Shown piece after piece: positions 1 through 11,640 of a stretch of DNA of 64,000 nucleotides (its first letter is position 1; the number at the start of each line of letters is the position of its first letter). The notes under the pieces are model-generated. The model was not told where the DNA came from and did no database searches. It worked only from the letters and a program-made list of their open reading frames with translations. Origin of the DNA: Apoda limacodes (taxonomy: Eukaryota; Arthropoda; Insecta; Lepidoptera; Limacodidae); assembly GCA_946406115.1 (NCBI GenBank), contig OX291544.1, positions 30,149,521 through 30,213,520 of the forward strand, given 5' to 3'. The translations under genes and the position numbers were made by a program.

Positions 1-401
1 TGTTATTTTTACGAATAACGAGGCGTATATGGAAATTTGTTTCTAAACCGAAAATTAATTTTGTCACCGCCAAAATTTGAAACTCGATTAATATCTTGTT
101 GTATCCAAACGTGGATTACAAAACTGAAACGCTAATGAAAAGAAAACAGTTGTGAGGAATTAAAGGATTTTAGCGACGACATCGTGTTATTATTTAGCAC
201 AAATTAAACAATAATATTCGCTTTTGAATACCTACGTAGTTTAGTTTAGATAGATTATAGATGTTACTGCTTTATGTCTTATTAACATATTTTTAAGTGA
301 CGTAATCATTGCAATGAACGCAATAACCGAAAACTAATGTTAAAATATTATACTTAATTACAATTAAGGTAGAAAAACGCGTAACGTAACGAAAAATACG
401 T
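1..401. other. AT-rich non-coding stretch, nothing assigned
   Basis: No open frame of note, repeat core or RNA gene was seen. If the minus-strand exon at 48456-48615 belongs to a gene extending leftward, this would be intron or downstream sequence. Confidence 0.5.
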
Positions 402-538
402 ATCAGGGCTCTTATGGCTGGAATGTCGTTATTAATAATTAAAAAACGTTAAGAGTTTTTGGGTAACCCGCTGAGCCCTAAACCTAATTTTTTGCCGTCT
501 TCAATCAAGGACGTTTTCAGAAGCTAGATTAGTAAAGT
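402..538 (+). repeat. Repeat A, copy 1 (shorter copy)
   Basis: This stretch is repeated in direct orientation at 1194-1450. Shared blocks are ATCAGGGCTCTTATGGCTG near the left end, AGAGTTTTTGGGTAACC in the middle, and AGGACGTTTT followed by AGAAGCT at the right end. Copy 1 lacks about 110 bp that copy 2 carries between the first and second blocks. The family is not recognised. It could be a local duplication or two insertions of one dispersed element. Confidence 0.75.
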
Positions 539-1193
539 ATTATATTGAATCCATACGAATCTAGACTTCACTCCAGTTTAGTCATTGCTTTCTCTCACTA
601 ACGGTTGGCATTAAGTTTGACATTAAAGAAAGCAATTCACGGTCTTAATATTTCTTGACTCTTATATATTTTAATAATAAAGAATTTGATATTCCGCTTT
701 ACCTTTCACGCTTTCAACGAATCTCATCCATTATTACAGTTACCAAGGTTACTAGCATGGCCGCCGCAACTCCTTTTGGAAACGATCATGACATGAAGAT
801 TGAAGTTTATTAATAATTTAGCTTTAGTTAAATCTGGGTGCGTTGCACGACACTCATCGTATTTAATAGGATCCGCAAATTCAATCTAAATGTGGACAAT
901 CTATTGTATGTTAATATTTCGACTTCATAATACATTATCATTTCCTTTATAATCATTATTTTCTTTTCCATTTTTTTATTACTTTCCTTTTTTTATTATT
1001 TATTTTTCTACCATTATAATGCTTTTTTAAACCCTGCTTTTAGTTATGTAGACGCTTGCTCTACTAATAATTGTAAAGGCAATGTAAACAAACTTAAGCG
1101 TCTCTAAAAATTTCCTTTCACATTCATCTATAAAAATATCAAAAAATCCCTAATTACGTAGTATTCATGACTGTGACATCTGACAACGTGAGT

Positions 1194-1450
1194 AATCAGG
1201 GCTCTTATGGCTGAAATGCCGTTATTAATTATGATTTTGCCGAAATTTATAGAATAACTAATAATCTCATCTATAATGATATGGCTAGATGCATCCGGCT
1301 TAAGTTGAATTACCTTTCCATCAGTAATATCTCTGGAACCATTTGACTTTTCGAAAACGTTAAAGAGTTTTTGGGTAACCTGCTTAGCCTTATACCTAAT
1401 CTTTAGCTCTCTTGAATCTAGGACGTTTTTAGAAGCTTAATTATTAAATT
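1194..1450 (+). repeat. Repeat A, copy 2 (longer copy)
   Basis: Direct repeat partner of 402-538 with the same ordered blocks: ATCAGGGCTCTTATGGCTG at its left end and AGAGTTTTTGGGTAACC near 1365. About 110 bp at roughly 1240-1350 is absent from copy 1, so this is either closer to the full element or carries an insertion. No coding potential was seen. Confidence 0.75.
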
Positions 1451-1567
1451 CCACGTTTCCTAATTTGGAAATGACCCACTTCCATAACAGCTGTCGTCTC
1501 TAATTTGACCTTCTTTGGGGACGATTTACTAAAAACTTTGAAATTTCCATACAAATATCTAACTTTC

Positions 1568-1589
1568 AAAAAAAAAAAAAAAAAAAAAA
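1568..1589 (+). repeat. Poly-A run of 22
   Basis: An uninterrupted run of 22 A. It could be the tail of a retroposed sequence lying to its left, or simple low-complexity DNA. The surrounding 1450-2590 stretch has other A/T runs and no recognisable gene. The open frame at 2133-2315 is AT-rich with no coding character. Confidence 0.85.
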
Positions 1590-2599
1590 GCCTTTTTAAT
1601 ATACTACGTATTTATTATATTCATTATTTTTAGTCCATTTATAAAAACGTAGTTTTTTTAATTAAGTGTTTTTTTTCTACTTTTTATTCTTTTCTGTATA
1701 CATTTGTTAATGAACTTAGTATAAAAAAAATCTCGCATGTTTTTGTTCTCAAATTTTTTTTTATTTGATTTTTATTTTGTAAAAATTTCATTTGAAACTC
1801 GGTGACACCTGAAACTTGAATATTGCATTTTTCCCGAGTTCTGAACTATGTTGGAGTTTGAAGTTGATTTAAAATCGATTGCAAAATTTGTACCGGGTAG
1901 AGAAATAATCAAGATAGCGAGTTAATAAAACAACAGTAATAAAACGCGACGGTTCAATGACTGTATTGTCGCATTAAGACCCGGGTTTAACTAAAGTTTT
2001 GAACTGAATGACATCCTGAAGCAAAACGTTGCTAAGAAACTTAAGTATAATTATAAAAAAAAACAGTACAGTTCCCGCGAGTCGATTTTGAATTTATAAA
2101 AGCTGATAAATAAAACTTCTACTTAATCCTTCTTGTCAAAGACATCAGTTCGAATTTTTTTTTCATTTTTTGGTTCGCAAATTTCAGGAAATGACTTTTT
2201 GTACAACAAAAGTAAAGTCAAAATGTTTTCAAACAAATTTATTAGACTTTGTTATTTTTACGTATTTGCAACTTTAGTAAAAATATATATTTCAAAATAT
2301 CTAATGGCTAGTTGAATATCACTTGATCCTTTGTTGTCTGTCGTTAGTACCGCGAACGGGGATGTCTCTGTGAGACGAGATTGTGGGGGAAATTTATGTT
2401 TGCGAGACAAGTTCTGAAGTACGCTTCTGTGTGTTTAGGACTTGTTCTGCGATGTTTTCATATCGTTCGGAATAATTTAAGACTAGATTATCGGCTTTTG
2501 TTGGGTTATTGTAAGTGTGTATATAAATGCTATAAAAGTTTGTATTGATGTTGTTATCATTAATTTAAACTTAGATAATTATTAATCTCTCTTGTGATC

Positions 2600-2890
2600 C
2601 ACTAGCTTCTGCCAGCGGCTCCGCCCGTCCTAAATCTTGTTATCAGCGTGGGATTCCTAGGAGAACTCCTTGATTTTACTAAAGAAGTTTGCTGTAACTG
2701 TAGAGCTGTAAACTTAAATTAGAACTTAAATTATCCGGTATAAAAAGGGTAGCCTATAATGTCCTTCTCCGTGTCTTCAACTATCTCTGTGGCAAATTTC
2801 TGCGCAACTGGTTGCCCCGTTGCGGCGGGATTGAATAACCAACAAACAAACTTAAAAACTTTCATATTTATAATACTTGTAGGAAGCAGG
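2600..2890 (+). repeat. Repeat C (RTE-like 3' end), copy with spurious open frame
   Basis: The left end reads CTAGCTTCTGCCAGCGGCTC followed by CGCCCGTCCTAAAT, the head of an interspersed family seen again at about 5072, 24636 and 50570. The right part contains GTAGCCTATAATGTCCTTCT and a run on the AACAAACAAACTT theme typical of this family's tail. Most of an 85-codon open frame starting at 2759 lies inside this repeat, so that frame is not counted as a gene. The RTE-type non-LTR origin is inferred from the tail style seen in better copies. Confidence 0.75.
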
Positions 2891-3161
2891 ATTGTTGAAA
2901 TGTTCGGTTGGCTATTTTTTTCAAGTTTTTATAAGGGCAATCCTGTGTTCACTGGTTTTTGTATCGCTTGTGCCATGACTAAGGCTATGAACGACAGATC
3001 AACAAGTCATTTATAAAAAAAAATATAATTCATTCTTTAATATCTCATGAATATTTGCATATTTTAATCAAGACAGAATTCAAAAGCTATATTTCCATGA
3101 AAGTATATTTGAAATAAATCATTTCAGGAACATAAAAATAGTAAAAATACATACGTAACAA

Positions 3162-3248
3162 TTGAGCGCGTGGTCACGTGAGCCATTTCTCTCTAGACTC
3201 GAGTCAGAGCGGTGTGTAGTAATTGAATTAAAAAGATTAAACGTTGAA
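3162..3248 (+). repeat. Repeat B, copy 1 (contains CACGTG)
   Basis: About 87 bp repeated in direct orientation at 6597-6685. Two blocks are identical: GTGGTCACGTGAGCCATTT and, about 17 bp further on, GAGTCAGAGCGGTGTGTAGT extending into AATTGAATTA. The first block holds a palindromic CACGTG E-box. The family is not recognised, and both copies lie in non-coding DNA. Confidence 0.8.
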
Positions 3249-3299
3249 AAAGATAGAATGTACGTACCGGTACAGGAATCAATTTTTAGAGATTATTAG

Positions 3300-3475
3300 C
3301 AAAAAGCTGCTTGCCTGGTGGACTGATGACCCTACCTACCTAGCCCTAGCTACCTAAAAAGGTAGCCGTAGGTGGCTAGATGAGAACGGCAGAGGACTGA
3401 GTGTGGTGATCTTCTATGGTAAAGACTTAGGGCCAGTAGTGGACTGATATATGCTGACTAATTGATACCAGCTCC
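3300..3475 (+). repeat. Lepidopteran SINE/LINE-tail-like repeat
   Basis: Contains GAGAACGGCAGAGGACTGAG, then a block reading GGTAAAGACTTAGGGCCAGTAGTGGACTGATATATGCTGA. This matches in order a lepidopteran dispersed repeat I recall, whose 3' part reads like AAAGGCCTATGTCCAGCAGTGGAC followed by a GCTGATGATG tail. The copy is diverged. The subfamily is unassigned. Confidence 0.7.
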
Positions 3476-5070
3476 ACTGTCTGCTTTTGAAATATGGAAA
3501 CGTCGAGAGTCCAATTGCAATATTGACAAAACTGGATACAATCTGAATAAAGGCGGAAGATTGAATTTGAATGCATTGTGCTTGCGTCATGCAACGGATA
3601 TAATGCGGCGTGGCCAGGCTAACAGATTGCAGCCCCGCCGTTCGCGCTGTCGTGCAGCGTAGTAGCGCTGCAGCGTCGTTGAATCAGGCTGTTGGACCAC
3701 GCCAATAGCATCACGGATATGTACACTTTATGAAACCTGGTAACTGACATTTTATTTTACTGTACAGTATACTTTTTCCATAGTATTTTCGGAAATATTG
3801 GATGTCATACATGAACACGAAATACATAAGTACATAACCTCATTTATATGGCTGTATTTATAATTTTATAGGTACTTATATCAAACTGTAATTACCGAAA
3901 TGGAAAATATTTCATTCATATATACTGTAATTAATAACTTTCAAATATGCTATTGAAATTTGAAATTTATTTTATTGCTTTGAAAATCGTATTGTAATTG
4001 CTGTAATATAAACCAATATCCCAGTTTAAAATGACAAATAAAAAACTAAGGTTAATGTAATTAGATGTCAGATATATAATCAACACGGCCATGGCTGCTT
4101 TGAAAATGTCAATCAAGTTAAACAGTTATTTAGTAAAAATGTAAAACAATTTTAGTGCTTTTCCAAATGTTACATGCTTTAATTCCGTAACCGATATACC
4201 CAAGTAGTAGCTACTTTTTCAGAGCCGTATGTTTATATACGATTAAAAATATAATGGCGGTTACTGTGTTTTATAGTTTACCAGAGTTATAGACAGAGTA
4301 TCCAACGAGATATAAACGACTGCAGCGACGTGACTCTTTTGTAACAAGATCAGAGGTAGCAGGAAGTTATTGAGATATTGTCTGACCCATCTTTCGTAAA
4401 CACATTGCAACTGGTCGGTGTGCTTCACATTTGTTCTATCTGCAGGTAAACTTGAATACTTGGAATTTGGAAAATGGCAACTGAAAAGATTGTAGTTTCT
4501 TTTGAATGTTTGCTTTTAAGAAGAAGGATATTTTTATTATGACTCGAATACAAAAGCAGATGTTACTAAAAGTGTTCCTGTTCCAATTATATTGGAATTT
4601 ACTTTGGAAATTAATAATATACTTATATGATATAAACCATTATTGAGACCAAGAGATGTTTGTAAAGTAGGTGCTACAAACAACATAAGAGTATCTCTGT
4701 CCCCCACATTGTGGTGTGGGTGTGAGTCCAGCTACTGGTTAACCCCTTCGAGGAATAAAAACCGTTGCGTTTGTACATACATACATACTCGTATTCATTA
4801 AAGCAGTTTTTTAAGTGTTTCTAGTTAATTATAATAATGATGAGTTATAATTTTAAGTCAATAATAGTTGTAGTACATGTGTTAGTTGATGTAGCAAACT
4901 AATTTAGCTTCAAACAACATCTTAAACTCGGTTGTTTATTTTGTTGAATCCGCACTCGGATTGTTTCTGAAACTAAGTTTTCGACGTTTAGCAAAAGATG
5001 ATGAAAAGAAAACAATTTTGCGGAATTATAGTATTTAAGTTATAAACGCTTTAATTATTCCATGGCAGTT
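3476..5070. other. Non-coding stretch with a GC-richer patch at 3580-3720
   Basis: The 66-codon frame at 3462-3662 starts in the tail of the preceding repeat and is probably chance. A GC-richer patch at about 3580-3720 reads through GCAGCCCCGCCGTTCGCGCT and is unexplained. The remaining sequence is AT-rich. A short palindrome, CCCCACATTGTGGTGTGGG, lies near 4700. No gene is supported. Confidence 0.45.
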
Positions 5071-5071
5071 C

Positions 5072-5505
5072 ATAAAACACTAGCTTTTGCCTGCGGTTTC
5101 ACCCGTCCTAAATTCGGTTATCGGAGTAGGATTTCAACGGCAACTCCTCAATTATAGAAAAAACCGACTCACACTTGACGTTTTCAAGTAGCCTATGTCC
5201 TTTACAGACAGAGTTTCATATATATACTATTAGTATGGATTGTCATAACCTTAAATTAATGAAAACCACAAAATTCGGTTACCGGTGCAAAATTTCAGCG
5301 CAACTCCTCAATTATAGGAAAACGACCAACTAGACGTTTTCAAGTAGCCTTTTCAGCTTTCAAGTGTTTTAAAGTGTCCTTTCTCAGGACTTAAACTAAC
5401 TCCATGCCAAATTTCATCCGAATCCGTACAACGGTGTAATCGTGAAGAGGTAATAGACAGACATACAGAGTAACTTTCGCATTTATAATATTAGTATGGA
5501 TTGTA
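5072..5505 (+). repeat. Repeat C, two tandem or nested copies
   Basis: Starts ACTAGCTTTTGCCTGCGG and CCCGTCCTAAATTCGGTTAT, continues with GGCAACTCCTCAATTATAG, and reaches ATTAGTATGGATTGT near 5245. A second body starts at about 5267 with AAAATTCGGTTACCGG and the same AACTCCTCAATTATAG block, ending TATAATATTAGTATGGATTG near 5502. The doubled body points to a tandem pair or one copy inserted at the tail of another. The ATTAGTATGGAT end is typical of RTE-like non-LTR 3' ends in Lepidoptera. Confidence 0.8.
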
Positions 5506-5960
5506 ATTTGCTGTAATTAATGAAAATCACAAAATTGTTTGAGCTCTGCTTTGCTTTGTTGAAGAAACAAGAACCCCTTTAAGGGGGCACCTATGCTGGT
5601 TAAGGTGTCATTGTCTTACTAGATCTAGACATACAGTTGCTATGTGTTTGATATTTGAACACACAACTTATTAACTTTAGTCTTAAAATACTCAAATTTA
5701 CCTTCTTTTAAAAGATTTTTTTTCGCTCTTATTTCTGCTTCTAAAGACCATGTCCCGATCACGTTTTTTGTTAGATCTTAAATTATTATTTACATGAATC
5801 TTTGAAATTATTTTAAAAATAATTGATTGTCAAAAACAATATCTTATCGGTTCAAACCAGTTTTTTTTACAACTATCATTTTACGATTAACGCGTTGGCT
5901 TTTGTCGTCACACAAGGCAGCAATTATATACGGAGGTATGGGGTTCTTCAAGAAGTGATT
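5506..5960. other. AT-rich stretch, nothing assigned
   Basis: No repeat core or coding signal was recognised. The 71-codon frame starting at 5823 runs into the repeat at 5965 and is judged spurious. Confidence 0.4.
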
Positions 5961-5964
5961 AGAT

Positions 5965-6060
5965 TTTTTTATACCACTAAGGTGGTAAACAAGCTTGCGG
6001 TTCGCCTGATGGTAAGCGGTTATCGTAGCCTAGTATAGTAGGTGGAACAGCACCTTCGTC
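5965..6060 (-). repeat. Repeat D fragment, reverse orientation
   Basis: Reads CACTAAGGTGGTAAACAAGC, TTGCGGTTCGCCTGATGGTAAGCGG, the reverse complement of the family core CATCAGGCGAACC...GCTTGTTTGCCACCTTAGTG. Other copies lie near 15600, 30700, 31800 and 57740. I know this core as very common in Lepidoptera, probably the 3' part of a SINE. Confidence 0.8.
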
Positions 6061-6596
6061 GTTCATATTCGAGTTTGGGGCAAAGATACTAGCCCAGTAG
6101 ATAGGCTTTCTCTTCAGCACTCAGGGTCAAGTCATCATCGGTTTTTCGCAGTGGTGGTAACGACCGCGTCGACTGGCAAAAGTTTCCTTTGGATTCATTC
6201 TAGAGACATTGCAAATCGTTATAAAAATAGCTTATGATTAGTTTTATTTTTCGATCAATCAGTTTTTCGAAATACTTTTTCTACGAACAGTAAATAAAAA
6301 AAAAGGGATGTTCTTAAGAAAAAAAATCTTTCATATACCCTCTTAATAGTTAACAAGAATACTTATGCATAGATAATAATAAATTTAATAGTTAAATGAA
6401 TTAGCCGATAAATGTTACCTATCTATATTTACCACGACGTTACTGAATGTATGTTAATTGTTTACTCATAATTTATTTTATTGCGTGTTATATTAGTGAT
6501 AGAATAGTAAAGTTGTTAAGTAATGAATGCTAAAAGATAAATGGTGTAATTGGAAAATGAAAGAAATAGCGCTGAACAAACATGGCGGATGAAACA

Positions 6597-6685
6597 GTTG
6601 AGCGCCGCTCGTGGTCACGTGAGCCATTTTTCTCCAGAGTCGAGTCAGAGCGGTGTGTAGTAATTGAATTAGAATGAACGTTGGA
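6597..6685 (+). repeat. Repeat B, copy 2 (contains CACGTG)
   Basis: Direct partner of 3162-3248, with the identical blocks GTGGTCACGTGAGCCATTT and GAGTCAGAGCGGTGTGTAGT. The two copies are 3.4 kb apart. Copy 2 has CGCCGCTC where copy 1 has CGCG just before the CACGTG block. The 83-codon minus-strand frame over 6493-6744 crosses this repeat and is not treated as a gene. Confidence 0.8.
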
Positions 6686-6814
6686 ATAGAGAGTCTGTGA
6701 TCAATTTGTAAGGTTGGTACAGTACAGTAGGGTTGATTGGACAAATGTCAGCAAAATAAATTATTTAATGGTTTTGTTAATAATATTGTGGTATTTCAAA
6801 CTTAGACTAGGTAT

Positions 6815-6905
6815 TTAGCCGTTGTTTAGCCCACTGCAGGGGCACAGGCCTCTCCTCATTGACAATAGCTGAATTCATTGTTCACAACTCTTGCGCAGTG
6901 CTGAT
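6815..6905 (+). repeat. Fragment of SINE G body
   Basis: Reads AGCCCACTGCAGGGGCACAG then GCCTCTCCTC. This resembles the lepidopteran SINE body with CCCACTGCTGGGCACAGGCCTCCTCTC, of which a longer copy lies at 21005-21345. Only the left part is retained. Confidence 0.6.
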
Positions 6906-7345
6906 TTGAGGACGTTATTAAGCTAGTGGCTTTTAATTTTAATTTTTGTTTTTTATTATTTGTTAAGAAATCCTATCAAAGAAAACTATCGCCCAAATAC
7001 TTCAATCTAAAAGATAGAGAAAACAGTTAGAGAATTGGTTTTATAAAAAAAAAAAAATGAAAAATGTTTTATTTGTATGAATGTTAGCTAGATACCGTCA
7101 ATTTTAAAATCAGAGTAAAATTGATAATAATATATCTAGATATTTAAAGATGCTTCATACTACAAACTTTATTATAGTCAAATTTTGACGTAGACCATAC
7201 AATGGACTTACAACTACATTTTTTAATCATTCGAAATTAAAAACTGCAACTGAAAAATAGTAAAATGTAGTAGGCACAGTTTGAAATCGTAATACGTACA
7301 TCTTAATTTATCTAAAATAGAATTTCGATATGATTAAACGAGTAG
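6906..7345. other. AT-rich stretch, nothing assigned
   Basis: Includes a 13-A run at about 7045 and otherwise AT-rich sequence with no coding signal or recognised repeat. Confidence 0.4.
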
Positions 7346-7349
7346 CCAA

Positions 7350-7485
7350 ATAGGTCGTTAGGACCGGGAGCCGTCATCGAGCAGTATCGGGACATGCCGG
7401 GACACCGGGCTGGTCACTGGACGTGCCCGATAACTTAATCCCGGGCTTTTTGTCCCGGCAACGGGTGACACAACCCTATCCCATT
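7350..7485. repeat. GC-rich patch, probably a dispersed repeat
   Basis: A sharply GC-richer patch in AT-rich DNA with repeated CCGGGA and GACACCGGG-like words, such as CATGCCGGGACACCGGGCTG and AATCCCGGGC. No open frame or second copy was found in the window. It may be a relic of a transposable element or an isolated CpG patch. Confidence 0.35.
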
Positions 7486-9290
7486 AGGCGGCCATGTCCG
7501 CAAATGTGCTTATTTGTGTCGGAAAAACAGAATTGTTAGATGAAAAATAAGAAAAGTGAAAAAAGTCTTGGTTTGAATTGCAAGTTGTTTTTTATAATTT
7601 AGAAATGGTCATCTATTTTGTTTGTATTAATATTGTGACATTGACAAAGGACAAGTCCTTGTCCAAGGGGAGAGACGTTTCATTTACTTGACGTCAGTGG
7701 CCCTTGTATTTTAAGGGCATCAACTAAGAATACTGTCTTTAGAAGCTTTTTTGATCAACTCAACTGAGTCCATTATATTTAAGCATTCAGCATACAAGAA
7801 AGCTGGAAGTGGTTGAATAAAAAGGTGGTGTATGCTGATTAATTGATTCAATGAGTGCTAACCATAGACAGAAAACTGGACAAGGCATTTTCTAGCCAGA
7901 TGTGAAAAAAAAATGGTCACAAAAGTGAGACAGAGACGAAGCGAAACTTAGGTTTTTTGTCTCTTTTAATTAACATAAATTATCAAAAATGGCGGACGTT
8001 AATAAAAAGAGAAAAGAGCCCACAGGTTCGCTTGTTGTCTTTTTAAAGGATGGTCAATTTTGTGAGGCTATTGCGCAGGACAGATACATTGGACAGATTA
8101 CATAAGCCTATGTCCCGTTCACCTAACAGGGCTGTGTGTATATTAAGTTAAAATTTAAATTTAAATAAAAAAAGAATCCAAACTTACTCACCTAAGAAAA
8201 CGGTATCGAAATAAAAAACCTTAGTAGTTCCATATATGAGTAATAAACAGATACATTTCATGTCATTGTCATGGCATAACAACAATAAATAAATATCTCA
8301 TGGTAATAGCATGGATTATTAATTTTAGTAGGAGCGAGTAGTGGCTCTCGGCTATAGCATAAATAATATGGGCTTTGTTTTTTATAGCGCTGTTTCATAG
8401 ATTTACGTTTCACCAAAATGTTTTGTAAGAAAGTCATGGATGTCACCTACAAGCTTTTGCGTCATATACTTAATTAGTTGTTCTATGATACATACGAAAA
8501 AATATAGTCATACTATATTATATATGTGATTAAGAGATTGGTTACTGTCTGATATGTTATGTTTAGGTTAATATGTTTGTTTTTATACATTTAAAATATG
8601 TTAAATAGTAAAAGCTACATAAGTGTTTATTTTTTGGATTGAATGCGGAAAAAATTATTAAATAAATTCGTCCGTTTGCATAAACAGGGTATGAACTCAA
8701 AAAAGCATATTTTTTTTTTTTGTTCACTTTAGGACTTTCTTAATCTTTCTACTTCAAAAACAGAAAATTTATAGACAGAAACGTCATATCACCTTTTCAC
8801 ACAAAAAATACTAATTAACCAAAATATTAACTAGAAAATATTATTTTTTTGGATCCAAACAAACAATTCTTCCTTCAATATACCAAATTGTATATCAATA
8901 ATAGATATTATCTCAGTTAGATGTCCTTTGTTGAAAGTAGACCTCCCTCTATAATTTCACTAAGAAATTTTACATCTGTCTAAGAAGGCTTTTTGGTCAA
9001 GGAATTAAATAAGCATAATAAAAAAAAAAGGTACCAGTCAGGCATTGGTAAAGTTATCTTGTTGATTGTTGTTTAATGGCTGCAGTCATCAGGCCAAGGC
9101 CAAAAGTCTTATAGGCGGCTTGAAAAGGTTAAACGTTAAGTGGCCAATAGCTCGACAACGTATGCCAATCCATATTGTGCATACACGAAGACTATGGCAT
9201 ATGCCTCTTTTATGTAAAGAGAGGCATGTGCCCATGTAGTGGAATAAAAAAACAGCTTATATGACAACAGTTCTCTTAAATCTAACTCAA
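7486..9290. other. Non-coding stretch, nothing assigned
   Basis: A short ATG frame at 7989 (beginning ATGGCGGACG) stays open for only about 40 codons and was not recognised. The rest is AT-rich. The minus-strand frame 8258-8446 has no protein character. Confidence 0.4.
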
Positions 9291-9299
9291 TATGCAGGT

Positions 9300-9570
9300 A
9301 ATTTCCTGTTTGCGATTTACCTTACCCAGTATGTAGGTACGTCTCGGGTTCCTTACCACAATACACATACCGTATGAGTGCCTCTATATCACAGTCAGGT
9401 AACTGACAGAGCTGTGGGACAGCCACAACCATTCCAACCTGTTTAATTACCGCTCGCCCGTATCTGTCCGCCTAGCGCCTCTACGTGTACGTACACTCCT
9501 CAACACGATTAACCCAATCAATTTGTCAAGGGACTGACTGGCATTGGGCCTGTACACGACTATTTAGTAT
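9300..9570. other. GC-richer low-repeat patch
   Basis: About 270 bp of more even base composition than its surroundings, containing GTACGTCTCGGGTTCCTTAC, ACCGCTCGCCCGTATCTGTC and CTACGTGTACGTACACTCCT. No open frame, RNA fold or repeat partner was identified. It could be a conserved non-coding or regulatory segment, or an old unique insertion. Confidence 0.3.
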
Positions 9571-9574
9571 GAGG

Positions 9575-10900
9575 CTCGTATCTAGCAGCGAAAAACAAGA
9601 GGAAAATAGAGAAAATGTAGGTATGTAGTATAAAATTATCTTAAGTAGGTAAGTTACGTTATGAAAATCATTGCATCATGCATTGGCATTTTTTAGGGAG
9701 AAAGGTACCAAATTAGGGTAACAATTTAAATTAAATTAAAAAAAAAGTTATATAAACTATTTATATATTTTAGAAGATATTTTGGGAATTCGTATCAAAA
9801 ATATGAAATAGTCTTTAAAACAAAGTTAATCTTATGTTACGCTATTAAAAATTTAAAAATAAACTTAGATTTAGAAAACTAAATTTTATTTCTTCTGTAA
9901 TTATGAGCATAAATCACATAATTTTTTCATTTTTTTAATTTAAATTTTAATCACAAATAGGTATCTCTCTTAAAGATGCCAATGCATGCATTCAGAAAAT
10001 TCTATACCTATAAGAAATCCGACACTCATCTCGAGAGTGCAAAAGAAACGAGCAAAAAAATCAAGAATTGTACAACATTAAAATCTGTTGTCGACAAACA
10101 AAAAATAATTCTCAGTTGCTTTATTTTTAAAATAAAAATTTCCTTATCAATCCGCAAATGTAGATTTGTACTGAAAAAATGAGTTATTCCGCGGGTACAG
10201 TGTTTTATCATTGTGTTTCAAACTTTATCTCTTCGACTAAAGGTAGAATTTGGGACAATGCTAAGTTATGTTCGAGAATAAACACTCAAAACAGCTGAAG
10301 ACCCCAGGCTGGAGTAGACGTCAAAAAAGTTCTGTAAGAAGAGTCTGCTAACGAGTGAGGGGAAACAATCTATGTTCTATTTACACCCAACGAATTTGTC
10401 GCTATAATATTTTTTTTTTTTTTTTTTTATATAAGTAAACTTCATTTTCATAGATAGTGAACTTCCAGTTGATAAAAAACTAAACTTTCTTTTTTTTCAC
10501 GTCTTTTAAATTTAAATAATTAAAATTTAATAATGAAACATGCTCTTAAAGTGAACATTTATATTAAAAAAAATAATTAAAACCATGATAAAGCATTTTT
10601 AATAAATAAGTTCGTAACGGTTATAGTTGTAGAACGTCTCAGCGGTGACGAGTCTGACAAGTATCGATTTACCACAAAGTAAATATTCAAAGAAGCTTAG
10701 TATGTATTTGGATGGTATACTTAGTTAGGCATATTCTTTGAAGTTGGCACTACTATTAACAATGAGAAAATTAATTAAGTAGACGTGGAATTAATTAATA
10801 GTTACCTTAAAATACATAATACTCTACTCTACAATGAGATGCTCATCAGTAAAGGAAAATTGATTTATTAATTAAGCAAATGTAGTTACGGTATGAGAGA
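9575..10900. other. AT-rich stretch with T-run, nothing assigned
   Basis: Two overlapping short frames on opposite strands at 9976-10211 are both AT-rich and unconvincing. A run of about 18 T lies near 10412. Confidence 0.4.
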
Positions 10901-10904
10901 TTAG

Positions 10905-10985
10905 AAAATACTAGCTGCGCCTTGTGGTTTTACCCGCTCGAGAATTTATTTTCTTTAAAACTCTCGTTAGGGATAAAAAGCCCTG
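10905..10985 (+). repeat. Repeat C head fragment
   Basis: Reads ATACTAGCTGCGCCTTGTGG followed by TTTTACCCGCTCGAG, a diverged version of the ACTAGCTTTTGCCCGCGGTT...CACCCG head of family C. The body decays quickly into AT-rich DNA. The 92-codon frame at 10924 starts inside this fragment and is probably spurious. Confidence 0.5.
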
Positions 10986-11640
10986 TGTGTTGACAAGCGA
11001 TATGGTCTATCTTTATGCTAAATTTTATCGTCATATATATCTTGTTAGTCAATCAAATAATAAACACTTAAACATCTTTACAATTATACTTTTATATATT
11101 AAGCACCAGAAAAAAATACACGACACAATAAATTATTACATAAGTATCCACAAAATAGAGTCCAGTTTAAGAATAAGAGAAAACCATAATTTTAATACTT
11201 GAGTTTTATAAATTTCCTGGATTTATCACAACTTACATTAAGTAAATTTTTGCTGTAAAGTAGATAATTGAGAGACTTTTTAATAATAATAATTCGAAAA
11301 AGACGAAGGTGTCGTTGTAACAAGGAAACGATATGATCTGATTTTGAGCGCAAAGATAGCTGGAGAGACTGAAGTCAGAAGAGAAAATATAATTAGAATA
11401 CTTTTATCTTGATGAGTTCCCACGAACACATTTCTTTCTGAGGCATAACGATACATTAACGACGTAACAATGCGTTCCCAATGCAAGCGGTTATTCCGCG
11501 GGAGAAACCGCAGAAATCATTCAGTGAGTCACTTTGTCAAGTAAAAAAAAAATTATTTGTAATTGGTAAAAATACTTTCTTTTGGGTCCAAATCAGATGA
11601 AAGATTTAAATTTTCAGTCAGAAGTATCGTGAATATTTTG
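10986..11640. other. AT-rich stretch, nothing assigned
   Basis: Short frames on both strands (10924-11202 plus, 11280-11486 minus) lack recognisable domains or splice context. No repeat family was identified. Confidence 0.35.

Noticed and set aside
2759..3016. 85-codon open frame on the plus strand
   Set aside because: Most of it lies inside a family C repeat tail (GTAGCCTATAATGTCCTT and the AACAAACAAACTT region), so the frame is a by-product of the repeat.
10924..11202. 92-codon open frame on the plus strand
   Set aside because: Starts within a family C head fragment and continues into AT-rich sequence with Ile/Asn/Lys/Tyr-dominated translation.
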